A stretch of DNA of 64,000 nucleotides, taken from positions 1,124,728 to 1,188,727 of the forward strand of contig LSYV01000020.1 of assembly GCA_001584585.1 (NCBI GenBank), read 5' to 3'. The position numbers and the translations under genes are program-made. Of this stretch, positions 22,401-34,400 are shown one piece after another. Positions within the stretch are counted from its first letter, which is position 1. The number at the start of each line of letters is the position of its first letter. This DNA is from Gonium pectorale. Taxonomy: Eukaryota > Chlorophyta > Chlorophyceae > Chlamydomonadales > Volvocaceae. Below the pieces are notes generated by a model. The model saw only the letters and a list, made by a program, of their open reading frames with translations, was not told where the DNA came from and ran no database searches.

Positions 22401-25400
22401 CCTGTGCCACTGGGGCATCACCGGCTGCTCGCAGGCGCTGTATCGGCCCAACGTGGACCCCGAGGACGCGGCAAGCGGTGAGGCCCGTGGCTTGCAAGCT
22501 GAAGTATGCGCGCCGCGATGTGTGCTTATAATGTCAGAGTGTGGTTGTGGGAGCTGGGCGGGGTGCGTTGACCCAGTCGCAGTTGTAGCTTGCTTGCCGC
22601 CTCGGCAGCCGTGCTCGGGACAGCTTCCTGCGGAAAGGCTGCATTCCGACTCATGCCGACTCATGCCGACACACTTTTCATGCATAATGCGACTGCCAGC
22701 ACTTGTTGCGCAGCCCGAGAAGGTCCTAGAGGGGTATACCGCATCGTCCCCGTCCCGTCCCCGTCCGTGCATGCGGCTAAGCCCTTTGCCCACCGCCTCT
22801 GCCGCCTCTGCTGCTACCGACCCAGGCCGCCTAAGCGATCGGCAGGTGCTGTCGCTGGTGCACTTCACGGTGCCGCAGTTTGTGACGGTGCCGGGGCAGC
22901 ACCTGGTGCTGGTGGGCAGCGTGCCGGCCATGGGCGCCTGGAACCCCAGCAGCGGAGTGCAGCTCAAGTGGGGGCCGGGGCACAACTGGAGCGCGGAGCT
23001 GCCGCTGTCGCCCGAGCAGGATCTTGAGGCCAAGGTAGGCTCCCCGAGGCACGAGCTTGCGTTGTGGCTGGAGCAGTTTGGGCTTTGCTAAACGGGTGGA
23101 GGGCTGGGAACGCTTGGGATATGGATGCTAAACCCTGCATCGGGGCCTGGGTGCGTGTTGGGGCCTGGGGCATCAGGAATCGGGACACTATTGCAGCATC
23201 GGTCCTGTCCTTGCATGGAAGCTGATCAGGGTTTGGACCGCTTTCAGCTTGACGCTGAAGCTGGTCCGACATCCTGTGTTCCGATTATTCCCGCCTTCAA
23301 TTGGGCTTGGTGCCGCCTTGCCTACCTTGCCTCGGCAGGTGGTCTACTACGACAACGGGCGTTACAGCTGGGAGCCGGGCCCCAACCGGTCCATCAAGCT
23401 GTCCGAGGTGCTGGCCGACACCAGCCCGGGGTCGGAGCCGCTCTTCACCTGCTACTGGGGACACACGCCCACCACGCCGGTGCGCTGGGTTCAGGGCCAC
23501 AGCGGAACAGCACTGTTGGACAGCGCATGGAATTACAAACCGCAGCATCCCAAGCTTTGCAGCATGCTTTTGTCCCTTGTGAGACTTGCCCCCGCTCAGC
23601 CTGTCGGGGTGTGTTCTGCTCGCTGCTCAGGGCCCGGCGTTGCATGGCCGGACCGCACTGCGAACAGAATTGATGGGTTGCAGCGGGAACAACAGGGTCG
23701 TATGACCCTCTTGTCGAATCCTGCACCCTTGACCCTGACCGCGACAGGTGGTGGTGGTCCCGAAGCGCCACCCTCGCGACCTGCCTCCCGAGATGCAACG
23801 TGTGGAGCCGGAAGTGGTGCACGAGCCGAAGCAGCCCGTGGCAGAGGCGGTTCCCCTGCGGGAGGTCATCGTGCAAGCCACCGGTGCGTGTGGGGGGTTG
23901 CCTTGCGGTTGTCAAGTATCCTGCTCTCTGAGGAAAGTCGTGTAGTTCGCTTGTAGCGGCTCAGGACTCCACGCCAACCGGCTCCCCACAGTCCCCAGCA
24001 TATCCATTCTGGCATATCGCGCCAGCCCGCTGGCGTGTGAGCCGCCTGCCCCCTCGCGACCATGCAGCGCCGCCCAACACGGAGGATGAGGCGATGCTCC
24101 GCTTCCTGCTCTTCATGCTGGGAACCTTCATGCGTGCGGCCGAGACCGATGGCGACGATGACGGCGCCGTCGCGGCTGGCGGGCAGCGAGGGCACACCGG
24201 GTCCGCCAACGGCAAGGGTGCTGCCAGGCCCTCCGTCCGTGGCCCCGCCGCTGCGGCGCCAGTGTCGGGCGAGGTGTCGGCTGCTCACGACGCGGCTGCG
24301 GAATACGCAGCGCAGCTCGAGGAGTCCCGCAAGGCACTCCGTGCGGCCCGCTTCAAGAATACCAAGCTGGCCTGGGAGCTAGGCGAGACGCGGCGAAAGT
24401 ATGAGGCGAGGTGAGCCGTGGCCGGGGCTGTGATTTTGAGGGGAGGGCAATGCGGCACGTTCCCCGCTTTGCCGACGTCCGATTTGACGAGGTCTTGCAA
24501 TTCTGCACTCCTTTGCCTGAAAGCCAAGCCACCAATGTGGATTTGTGGAATGTTTGTGCGCCCTGATGACACCGCGTAGATGGAGAAACCCCCTTCCCGA
24601 AACGGGCCTCTCGCCGCTCGCCGCGCGATGCACCTACCACCCACAGGCTCCAGGAGCTGTCGCAGATCACGCGCGACACCCAGCTGGCCGCTGCGGCTGC
24701 CAGCGTGGCCGCCGGCAACGACGCCTCTGAGCTCTTGACCACCCTCCCCAGCGACCTCGAGTCAGACGCGCCGCTGGCCCCGTCACCCGTCTTGACCAAG
24801 CCGGCAAGCGCCGCCTCCACCATCAGCAGTGGTGCCGCATCGGCTGGCCGGGAGAGCGGCGCCAACGCGCTTGTGCCTGCCGCCGCTCCGGTCGAGTCAA
24901 TCCTGTCGGACATGGGGCCTCAGGTGATGCAGTGGCGGCCCTGGTCGGTGCGTGCATCATGCTGCTTTCGGAGAGCGGTGTGGGCGCTTGTCAGTCATGT
25001 CACTGCGCATCCATGCCGCTGCGCTGCTTTGGGGTCGGCGCTTACATGGCCTGCTGATGCACTAGTTGCACCGGGCGCAACGCAGCTAGACTCTGTTGCT
25101 ACTCGTTGTTGCCGAGGATTCAGCAAGTCAACTTCTACCCCTTGCGGACGCCGTATCCGTGCTGCCAGGCTCTGGCTACCGTCGTATCTTCGCTGGTGGG
25201 AGCCGTTCCGCCGCCGGAGCTGCAGGGCCTGCGCGACCTGCTGCGGGCCTTCCAGTCTGCGGCGATGGAGTTTGAGGGAAGGGTGCGCCAGGCCGGCCCT
25301 GCGCCCACGTCTCGCGCCAAGCAGGAGGTGAGAAGGACAAGCAGGCGCCAGGCATGAATCGAAGGTCACGTAATGTGCGGCCGCTCCTGCCGTTCAGGCG

Positions 25401-28400
25401 CTTGTCCGTCACATCCACCACACCCCGCAACTCCGCAACACACAGAGCGGCTGCCAATGCGTGCCAACGCGCCATGTGGGCTGCCGTTTTCGTTGCTGTC
25501 TGGCTCACTGCGATCTGCTGCTGCAGATGATCTCCGCTGAGATGTTGATGGTGGAGTCGCGCGAGGCGCTGCGGGCTCGGCTGGAGATCATCGTCCGCAC
25601 GGGAGGGCCCGTTGCAGCGGCGGTCGTGCGCGCGGCTGCAACGCAGTCCGCTGCTGCTGCGAACGCGGCGGTGTCTGGCGCCGGCAATGGCTCGGTGAGG
25701 CCTGGCGCAGCGGTTCCGGTTTGGCCCCTACCGACACCGGGCCAGCCGGCTACATGCCCTGATAGCTACATCACCAGCGGTTGACCCGGTTGACTCTGTC
25801 CTGTCAGCGCTGCGTTGGAGCGCCAGGTCCACGTTCTCTTATTCTTGCTTGTTTTCACGCGCAGGTTGCTGTCGACCGCAAGGACAAGAGCAGGTCCAAC
25901 GGCACCGCAGCCGAAGCGAACGGAAAGGCTGCGGGTATGGAGCAGGCAACGACCGGCGGCTCTGCCACCGTCGCCGCGGCGGCTGGCGTGGCAGTGACGG
26001 AATCGGCGTTAGCCGAGGTGCAGTCTTTGCAGCGGCAGCTCGCGGAGCAGCAGCGGCGGCACCTGGAGGAGCTCGAGGCGGCGGAACGGGCGGGACGGGA
26101 CGCGGTGGCGAGCACCAGTGAGTCTTTTGCTCGCGCTGGGAGCTGCCCTCATCGCGTGTACTCGCCTTGTTATGTTTAGCAACGCAATAATACTCCCCAG
26201 CGTGTTTGCTATGCAAGCGTAAGGGCCCTTTCCTTCGTCTTGGAGCATGTCCTGACAAGTCGTCTCCGTGCCCGCTTCATCGCACATGCAGCTGCCCGCG
26301 TGGCAGAGCTGGAGGCGCAGCTTGTGGCTGTGCTATCGTCGTCGGTGCCGGCCACGGCTGCCGCGTCCGCGGACTCGGCCTTGGCGGGCACGGCAGCGGC
26401 CACGGCTGCCGCGTCCGCGGACTCGGCCTTGGCGGGCACGGCAGCTGCCAGCGAGGACGGCGCCGCCGTCGTCAACCGCCACCGTGAGCGCGAGGCGGAG
26501 CTGCTCCGCCTGCTGGAGGAGGAGCGGGCGCGCTACAGCCGGGCCGCCTCCGAGAGCTCCACAGGCCGTCCCTCTCTCGAAGGCAGCCCGGCACGGCTGC
26601 GCGCGGAGCTGTACGTGCGTGAGGCGGAGCTGATGCGCGAGCTGCAAGCGGTGAGGCGGGTCGAGGTGGCGGCGTGGAGGAGCGCGGCAGCGGGCGGGCG
26701 CGGCGGGGAACGGACGTTGGACACTGGCTTTGCGAGGCAGGGCATGCCGGTCGGGTTTCCGGCGACGTCTTTGATGTTGGCAGTGCCAACTTCTTTCTGG
26801 CCGCCGCTGCAGGAACGCGAACGTCATCAGGCGGCAGCGGCGCAGCTCGTGGAGGCAGCGGCCGCCAGCAGCGGCGACGCAGCCCGGTACCAGGGCGCAC
26901 TGCAGGCCACGGTGCGTGAGCCGCGAGCTGCTTAATGCTTAGACTCATGCTCAAGCATTGCCAGGTTAACCGCCAAAAAGCGCACAAAACAGCACCTCTC
27001 TACCCGCTGTCGCTTCATTGCTTGAGACATCGCCACTATTCAACCCTTGTTTTCCGTTTCTTGCGTGCATGCGCATGTGTATGCGTTAGTCTGACGCCTT
27101 CCTCACCTCTTCACACGTGCCAATCCAGGAGCACCTGCAGCGCCAGCTTGCGGAGCTGCGTGCCGAGGCGGCCGCACAGAGAACGGAAGTAGAGGCCCGG
27201 CTCGCGGCCATTGCGGCAGCGGCGACGGAGAAGGAGTCTCTGATGGCGGCGCAGCTTCAGGTGCTACGCGCCTTGGATACCGATGGACACCTGGGCACTT
27301 ACAACCAGGACCAATGGGGGGACGCTGATTGATAGGCGAGGGCCACGGGCGTGCACATATGTCTTGAGCGCGTTGTTCATCTATGGTTGTGTGCCTTGCC
27401 TGACAGGATGCGACGGAGCGGTATGACGCCCTGGCAGCCGGGGCCGCGGCACGGGCCGCAGCGGCCAGCGAAGAGGCGGCGGCGCTGCGCCTTGCGGCGC
27501 TGGGTAGCGAGATGAAGGCGGACGACCTGTCGCAGCAGCTGCTGCAGGCGCACGGTCTGGAGGCCAGGGCGAGAGCGGATGCGGGGGTTGCTGAGCTTCT
27601 GGTAAGCGTGATACCGAGGGCGCTTGGCCATCAGCTACTGGGCGTTCCTTGGCTCTGTGTTCCTGTGCTTCTGTGACTGTACATTTGCTGCGACAAACAG
27701 TCGGCGCAAGATCGCCTGCTAGCCGCGTATGTTGCATCTGCTAGTTCCTTTGCGCGGACGCAAGGCTATGGCTGCGCCTTGCTGGTTCTGCACGCAGGCG
27801 TGGCAGCTGTGCGTCACTCTGGCGTCGTCAGCAGAAGAGCAAGAGGGTAGAGCCTCCGAAGCCGAGAAGGTGCGGGCATGCCGTCAGACCGTCAACGGCC
27901 CCAAGCATATTTTCAACACCTCTTAACGCATTCGTGAGGTATCGTGCAGTTCAGCTTGTCGCATGTTACCTCCTTCCAACCCATACATGCTCATCTGCAA
28001 GTAGTCTCACTGCATGCATGCCCGTACCTGCTTCCGGCGCAGACGGAGGCAGCCCTTCGCGCCGAGATTGCCAGCCTCATGCTGGAGGCTGCCTCGCTGG
28101 AACAGCGGCTGTCCGCCGCTACCCAGAAGTACGACAGAGACCTGCTGGCGGCGGAGCAGCTGGCGGTGGCGGCGCGAGAGGCGGCGCTGGCGGCGGCGAC
28201 CCAGGACTTCGAATGGCGCGGCGCGCAGCTGAAGGCGGCCTACGAGGCAGAGTTGGCGGCGGCACGTGTCCGGGAGGCTGACCTGGCCAAGGCGCTTGAG
28301 GTGACCGCTGCCGTTTGGCGATACCGCGCTAGAATTATTCCCGAGGCCGTTCTCTGCGGTCCTTGGCAGAACGGGAACGTCGCGCCTTCGGCCTTGCATG

Positions 28401-31400
28401 ACCGTAGAGGCGGGCTCCCTCTTTCTTCGCAGTTTTCTCTCTTCTTTCCAGAACGGCACAGCTTAGCTGCTTTCTCTGTTGCGTACATGCATGCAGGTTG
28501 TCCAGGCGCGCGCTGAGGGCGACAGCCAGGCCGCCGCTGCAGCTGCGGCCCTCGCCGAGGCGCTGCGCCGCGAGCTGGAGGTCCGTGTGTGGTGTGGGAC
28601 TGCTGCTGGGGCGTTGGGAATGCGTGGCAATAAACAGGATTTTGCGTCATTCGCAGCATCATGGAACGGACTGCTGTTGCTGTTTCCTTCCCAGTAAGGA
28701 GGGGAGGGTAGCCTAATCAGTCGCCCCACCACGTCTTCCTGCCGCTCACGCCAGGCCACTCGTGTGGAGGCGGCTACGAGGCTGGAGGGCCTTCGTGCTG
28801 AGTCGCTGGAGCAGCGGGAGCAGCTGGAGGCGGCGGTGACGGCCGCCGCATCCGAGCTCGCCGCGAGCAAGGCCAGCTATGAGGCGGCGCTGGCGGAGCA
28901 AGCCGGCAGGCTAGAGGTGCAGCTGGCAGCCGCAAGGGAGGAACTGCAGGTGTGTGGGGACATCCTAGGGACGTCCATGAGGGTGCTAGTCAGCCCGATT
29001 TACTGTGGCCGGCTTAGCTCGCTCCTTGCCCGTAGCCAATCCCTGCTGAGCTAAGAGGCTGATCCTTAATGTGCAACAGGCCGCTGCATCTGCTGCTTCT
29101 CAGCTGCGCCTGGAAAGCGACACCCGCGCGGAGGAGCGCCTCACGGTGCGCTGTTGGGGTTGGGCTTCGCGCTAGCAGTAGGCACATGGGCAGAAAGCAT
29201 CCAAATCATCCATTGGAATCTGGCCAGCCTTACGGGCTCAACGACTATATTAACAGGAGCACTCACAGATGCTGCGTTGATAGGTGGCAGGCGGGGAAGG
29301 GCATTACACGCCGTGGCCCCATGCTACCGCGCAGGCCCTGCGCGGGGAGCTAGAGGCGGTTGCGGAGGCCCGTGAGCAGGCGCTGCGGCAGCGGCAGCAG
29401 GAGGAGCTGGCGGCGGCCAGCAAGGCTTATGAGGCCGCCCTGGCGCGGGCGGCCGAGGCCGACGCGGAGGCGTCGAGGCTGGCTGCGATGGCGGAAGCGA
29501 ATGCCGTTGCCCACACCTTGGAGCTGGACCAGCGGGACGCCCACCACGCCATGCAGCTGTCCAGCCTGGGCGCCGCCCACGACGACCAAGTGGGCCGCTT
29601 GCAAGCCCAGCACGCTGAGCAGCTGGGCCAGCGCGATGCAGCCCACGTCGGGGAGATCGAGCGGCTGCGTGCCGCCCACGGCGCCGAGCTCGCGCGCCTC
29701 CGCGCGGATCTCGAGGAGCAGCTGGCGCAGCTGCGCGCGGCACGCGCCGCAGCGGTCTCGGAGCTGGAGCAGAGCCGCGGGGCGGAGTTGGCGCGCCTGA
29801 CGGCGCAGCACGAGCAACAACTGGCGGCGCTGCTCTTGCAGCTGCAGACGGCCGCTGCTGCCGCTGCGGCGCTGCCGGCCGCGGATGAGGAGCTCTCCAG
29901 GCTGCGCATCGCGCACGAAGAGCAGCTGGCGGCGCTGCGCTCTGCCCTCACCTCACAGCTTGCCGACCGCGACGCCTCCCACGCCGCCGAGGTTGCGGCG
30001 CTGGCCGCGGGCCACGCGGCGCAGCTGAGCCGTTTGGAGGCCACCCACGGGCAGCGGATGGCGACGCTGGCCGCCTCCCACGAGTCAGAGTTGGTGCGCC
30101 TGCGGGCCCAGCACGAAAAGGAGGTCGCAGGCCAGGCGACCGCACGCGCTGCCCTACGCGAGCAGCTTGAGGCGTCCTTTGCCGACCAACTGGCCGCGGT
30201 GGAGGCCCGGCACAGCGAGGCGCTACAGTCTATGAAGGCCCAGCACCTTCGGGAGCTGGAGGCAGCAGAGGGCCTCCGTCACGCCGCGGCAGCTGCGGCG
30301 GCTGCAGCAGAGTCCCGCGCGGAGCAGAGCGAGGATGCGGACAGTGAGGCCGCTGCGCGCTTGACGGAGCAGCTCGCGGCGATGCAGAGCAGGCATGCGG
30401 AGCAGCTGGGTCAGGCCGAGGCGCGCCTCGCGGAGCAGCTGGCAGCGGTCCAGACTCAGCATGCCGAGCAGATGGCGGCAGCGGAGGCACGCCATGCGGC
30501 AGAGGTATCGGGCGCCGAGGCGCGCCTCGCCGAGCAGCTGCACCTGACGCAGGCGCAACACGCGCTGCAGATGGCGGAGGCGGAGGTTCAGCACGCGCAG
30601 CAGCTGACGGTAGCACGCGCCCACCACGAGGAGCAGATGGCTGCCGCCAAGGCCCAGTATTCCGTGCAGCTGGCGGAGAACCGCGCCCAGTACGCGGAAG
30701 ACCTGGCGGCGGTGCAGGCCTCGCACACCGAGCAGCTTGCCATCCTACAGGCCCAGCACGCGGAGCAACTCGCGGTGCTGGAGGCGCGGCTCGCCAATCA
30801 GGAGAGTGCGGGAGAGGCCCGCCTTGCGGAGCAGCTCCACCTTGCCCGGGCGCAGCACGCGCTGCAGATGGCAGAGGCGGAAGCCCAGCACGTGCAGCAG
30901 TCGTCGGCCGGCCTGGCCCACCACGAGGAGCAGATGGCCGGCGCCAAAGCCCAGTACGCGGCACAGCTGGCGGAGAACCGCGCCCAGTACGCCGAGGACC
31001 TGGCGGCGGTGCAGGCGCAATTCGAGTTGCAGCTGGCGCAGGTGGAGGCCCAGCATGCGCAGCAGCTGGAGGCGGTAGAGCTACATCGCGTGGAGGAGGT
31101 AACCGCACTGGAAGGTCAGCATGTGGAGCAGCTAGCGTTCATGAAGGCCCAGCACACCCGGCAGCTCGCGGCCGCGCGGGCGCAGCAGGCGGAGCAGCTG
31201 GCGGCCGTGGAGGCGCAGTTCTTGCAGCAGGTGTCACAACTGGAGTCGGCCCACTTCGCGCAGCTGGCGGTGATGGAAGGGGAGCTCAGCGCGGCCAAGG
31301 CACAGCATGCGGAGCAGTTGGCTGGGGCGCAGGCCCGCCACGGCGAACAATTGGCGGCCGCTGAGGCGCAGTACGCGGTGCAGGCATCCCAGCTGGAGTC

Positions 31401-34400
31401 TTCCCATGCCGCGCAGATCGCGGCAATGGAGGCCGGGTATGGTGAGCAGCTGGCGGCCGCTGAGGCGCAGTTCGTCAAGCTAGCGTCCCAAATGGAGTCT
31501 GCGCATGCAGCTCAGCTGGCGGCTGCCCTGGCCCGCTACGATATGCAGTTGGCTGCCGCGGAAGCGCAGGCGGCGGCTGTAGAGGCGGCCCTTGCCGCTG
31601 CCAAGGCTCAGCATGCCGATCAGCTTGCGGAGCAGGCCCGTGCGGCGATGGCGCTGCAGCAGCAGGCGGTTGAGCAGCAGACAGAGCAACTCGGGTCGTT
31701 GCACGTTGCAGAGCTGGCGCAGCGCCAGGCCGCCCACGCCGCCGAGCTTGCGCAGCTGGCGGCGGCCCAGGGAGACGAGCTGGCGCGCCTGCGGGCGGTG
31801 CACGAGCAGCAGGTCGCAGAGCTGCAGGCGCTGCACGCCGCGGAGCGCGCGGAGCAGGAGGAGGCGTTCATGGTGCAGCTGGCGGCGACGGAGGCGCGCG
31901 CGGTGGCGGCTGTGGCGGAACGAGTGGCGGCGGCCGAGGCGGTCAGGGTGGCGCTGGCAGCGGAGGTGGAGGCGCTGCGGGACGAGCTCCGCAGCCGCCA
32001 GGACATGTAGGTTTGTGGGCTTGTAGTACATGCTCGGATATGGTGTGACGACCAGAAAACCTGCAAGTTTGCCTTATGTGTGGACGGTTTCCCTGCCTTT
32101 TCAGCCATTTCAGAAGGGCTGCTTCCAGGCCCCGGGGCAAGGTCTCCTGTAGTCGGCAGCGCGGTATCTTGCGAAGATGGTATCGTTCACACGTATGGTC
32201 ATGTGTCCAGCACGTATCTGCGCAACCTTGGCCTCATGTGGTGACCACTCGCTGCAGGTACGACTCACTGCTGCGGGATCGTGCGGCGCTGATGGCGTCA
32301 GCTGCGGCGGCGGAGGCCCAGGCCACCGAGCTCCAGGAGCGGCTGCGCTGGACCGAGCAGCAGCACGAAGAGCAGCTGCGCAAGCTCAGGTGCGCAGTGG
32401 GCGCGCTGCAGCCCGCCAGCGCTACGCGCATATTAGCGGCTGGGCAGGAATGTCCCCATGTGCTCCAGGCTCGCGCCCACCTTGACGCGTCCCTGTTCTC
32501 ATGCGCCCATCTTATGCATGCGGTTCTCTCCTCACGCAGGTCCCAGCGTGACGTGTCCTTTGCTGAGGAGCTGGACGCTGTCCGGGCTGAGGCAGAGGCC
32601 GCCGCGGCGCGGGCACTGGACGCCCTCCGCGCTGAGCAGGTGTGCTAGGCCAGCGGACCTATGCCGTGCGCATTGGTTCGAACCGCTCGGCGCGGATGGA
32701 TGCCGTCTGTGAGTGGCCGCAGTTGTCGATGAAGGCATCAAAAGGATGATTGTGATGTGTATCATTCTAACTTACATGAACTAGCGTGCTGCATTCTGCC
32801 AACCGGGTGCATTCGATGTTGGGCCCTGGCCTCTCACAGGAGGCGCTGCAGGCAGATGCCGTGGCCGCCAGGGTCGAGCTGCAGCGGCAGCTCGAGGCAG
32901 CCCTGCAGAAGGAGCACGCTGCCGCGATAGCGGCAATCGCGGCAGCAGAGAGACAGAAGCTGGCGGAGGAACGGCTGGAATCAGCGGCAGCTGAGCTAAG
33001 CGCTCTCCGTCAGGAGTACGAGCGGCAGTTGGCGGCAGCGGCCGAGGCGGATGCTGCACGTGCGGCTCTTGAGGCCAGTGCAGCTGAGAAGCTGCGCAAG
33101 CTGGAGGAGGAGCTCGAGGCCACTAGAGAGGAGGCAAAGGTAAGGACGTGCCGATGGCCCGCGATGCGATTGTTGGCAAGACCGGTATGCTCCCGGTAAG
33201 GCGGGCTCGGGCGTTGGGAGCATCACATCACCAAGCGCATCCCAACTTCAAAAGGCATCCCCTCCGCGCCCGTCCGCCGTGCCGCAGGAGATGCAGCTGG
33301 CCGCCGCGGCCCGCTTCCAGGAGCAGCTGGAGGCGGCGCTGGCGGACCACCGTGCCCGGGAGCAGCAGCTGGTTGCGAGCCAGCGGGCGCAGGCGGCGCA
33401 GGCGGAGCAGCGCTTCGCCGCGCAGATCTCGGTGAGCGACTCGGACGTTGGTGTGTGCCAGGAGCATTGGCGGATATGCTATATGGTGCTACGAAAATGG
33501 TCTGGCCTCGGGCCAGCACGTTCAGTCCGCAGCTGGGCACGTGTGTTTCGCATTGGGTAACGGGGTGTGGTGAACTTGGTGTCACCACCGTCCTATGGGT
33601 GCCTCCCGCCATCCTATGGATGCTTCCTTTGACATGCTGCTCTTTGCCGATTGTTCCCTACCCCGCTGTTGCGACAGGAACTGGCCGCACAGCTTGCGAC
33701 AGCCCAGGCAGTGGCTGAGTCGGCGCAGGCCGTGGCTGCGGCTGCCCATGCGCGGGAGCAAGAGCTCTTGGCGGGCCGGGATGGTCTCCGGGCGCAGGCG
33801 GCCACCTGGCAGGCGCGCGCGGAGGCCCTGCAGGCGGAGGGAGCCGAGATGTTGCCGCGAGCGGAGGTGCTTGCCGCTGTAGAGGCGCGCGCCGCCGCCG
33901 AGGCGCAGGCTGTGCTCCGCAAGCAAGAGGTAGGGCAGTTCGGGCGGCGCTTCACGCCAGCTTTTGCACAACGCTATGACATTGGATGCGAGGCCCAGGT
34001 GGTGCGCAAAGCAGCATCCCCTTGCAATTTCAGCTGCAGTGAACAATCGTTTGTCTGGGAAGCGTGGCCCAAACAAGCATCAGCGCAGGCTTTTCCGGTA
34101 GGTCATTGGCGTGCTTAACCGCACGTCGACCCACAGGCGGAGGCGCTCGAGCGGCAGCTGGCGGAAGCACGGGCAGCGCACGCTTCGGACCTGTCCCGCA
34201 CGGCGGCACACCACGCGGAGCAGCTGGCGGCACTGCGAGCCCAGCAGGCGGCTGAGCTGCAGGTGGGGGCTGCTGGGCAAAGGAAGGGATAGGGGCCAAC
34301 GGTATGAGCAATGCGGTATGGGTGTGCAGGCAAAAACCCACTGCAGCAGTCGAGCCTGAATGCGGCTGTTGCTGACGATTGCCCGGTTAATTCCGGCCTG

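Noticed and set aside
24935..24947. QWRPWS as a Rubisco-binding motif
   Set aside because: It lacks Asp/Asn before Trp and a hydrophobic residue at the required position, and it sits at an exon end where an earlier donor is also possible.
29324..31108. Several minus-strand frames of 140-290 residues opposite the hendecad exon
   Set aside because: They are shadows of the highly repetitive GCG/CAG codon pattern and consist of Pro/Ala/Arg or Ser/Ala/Cys runs.
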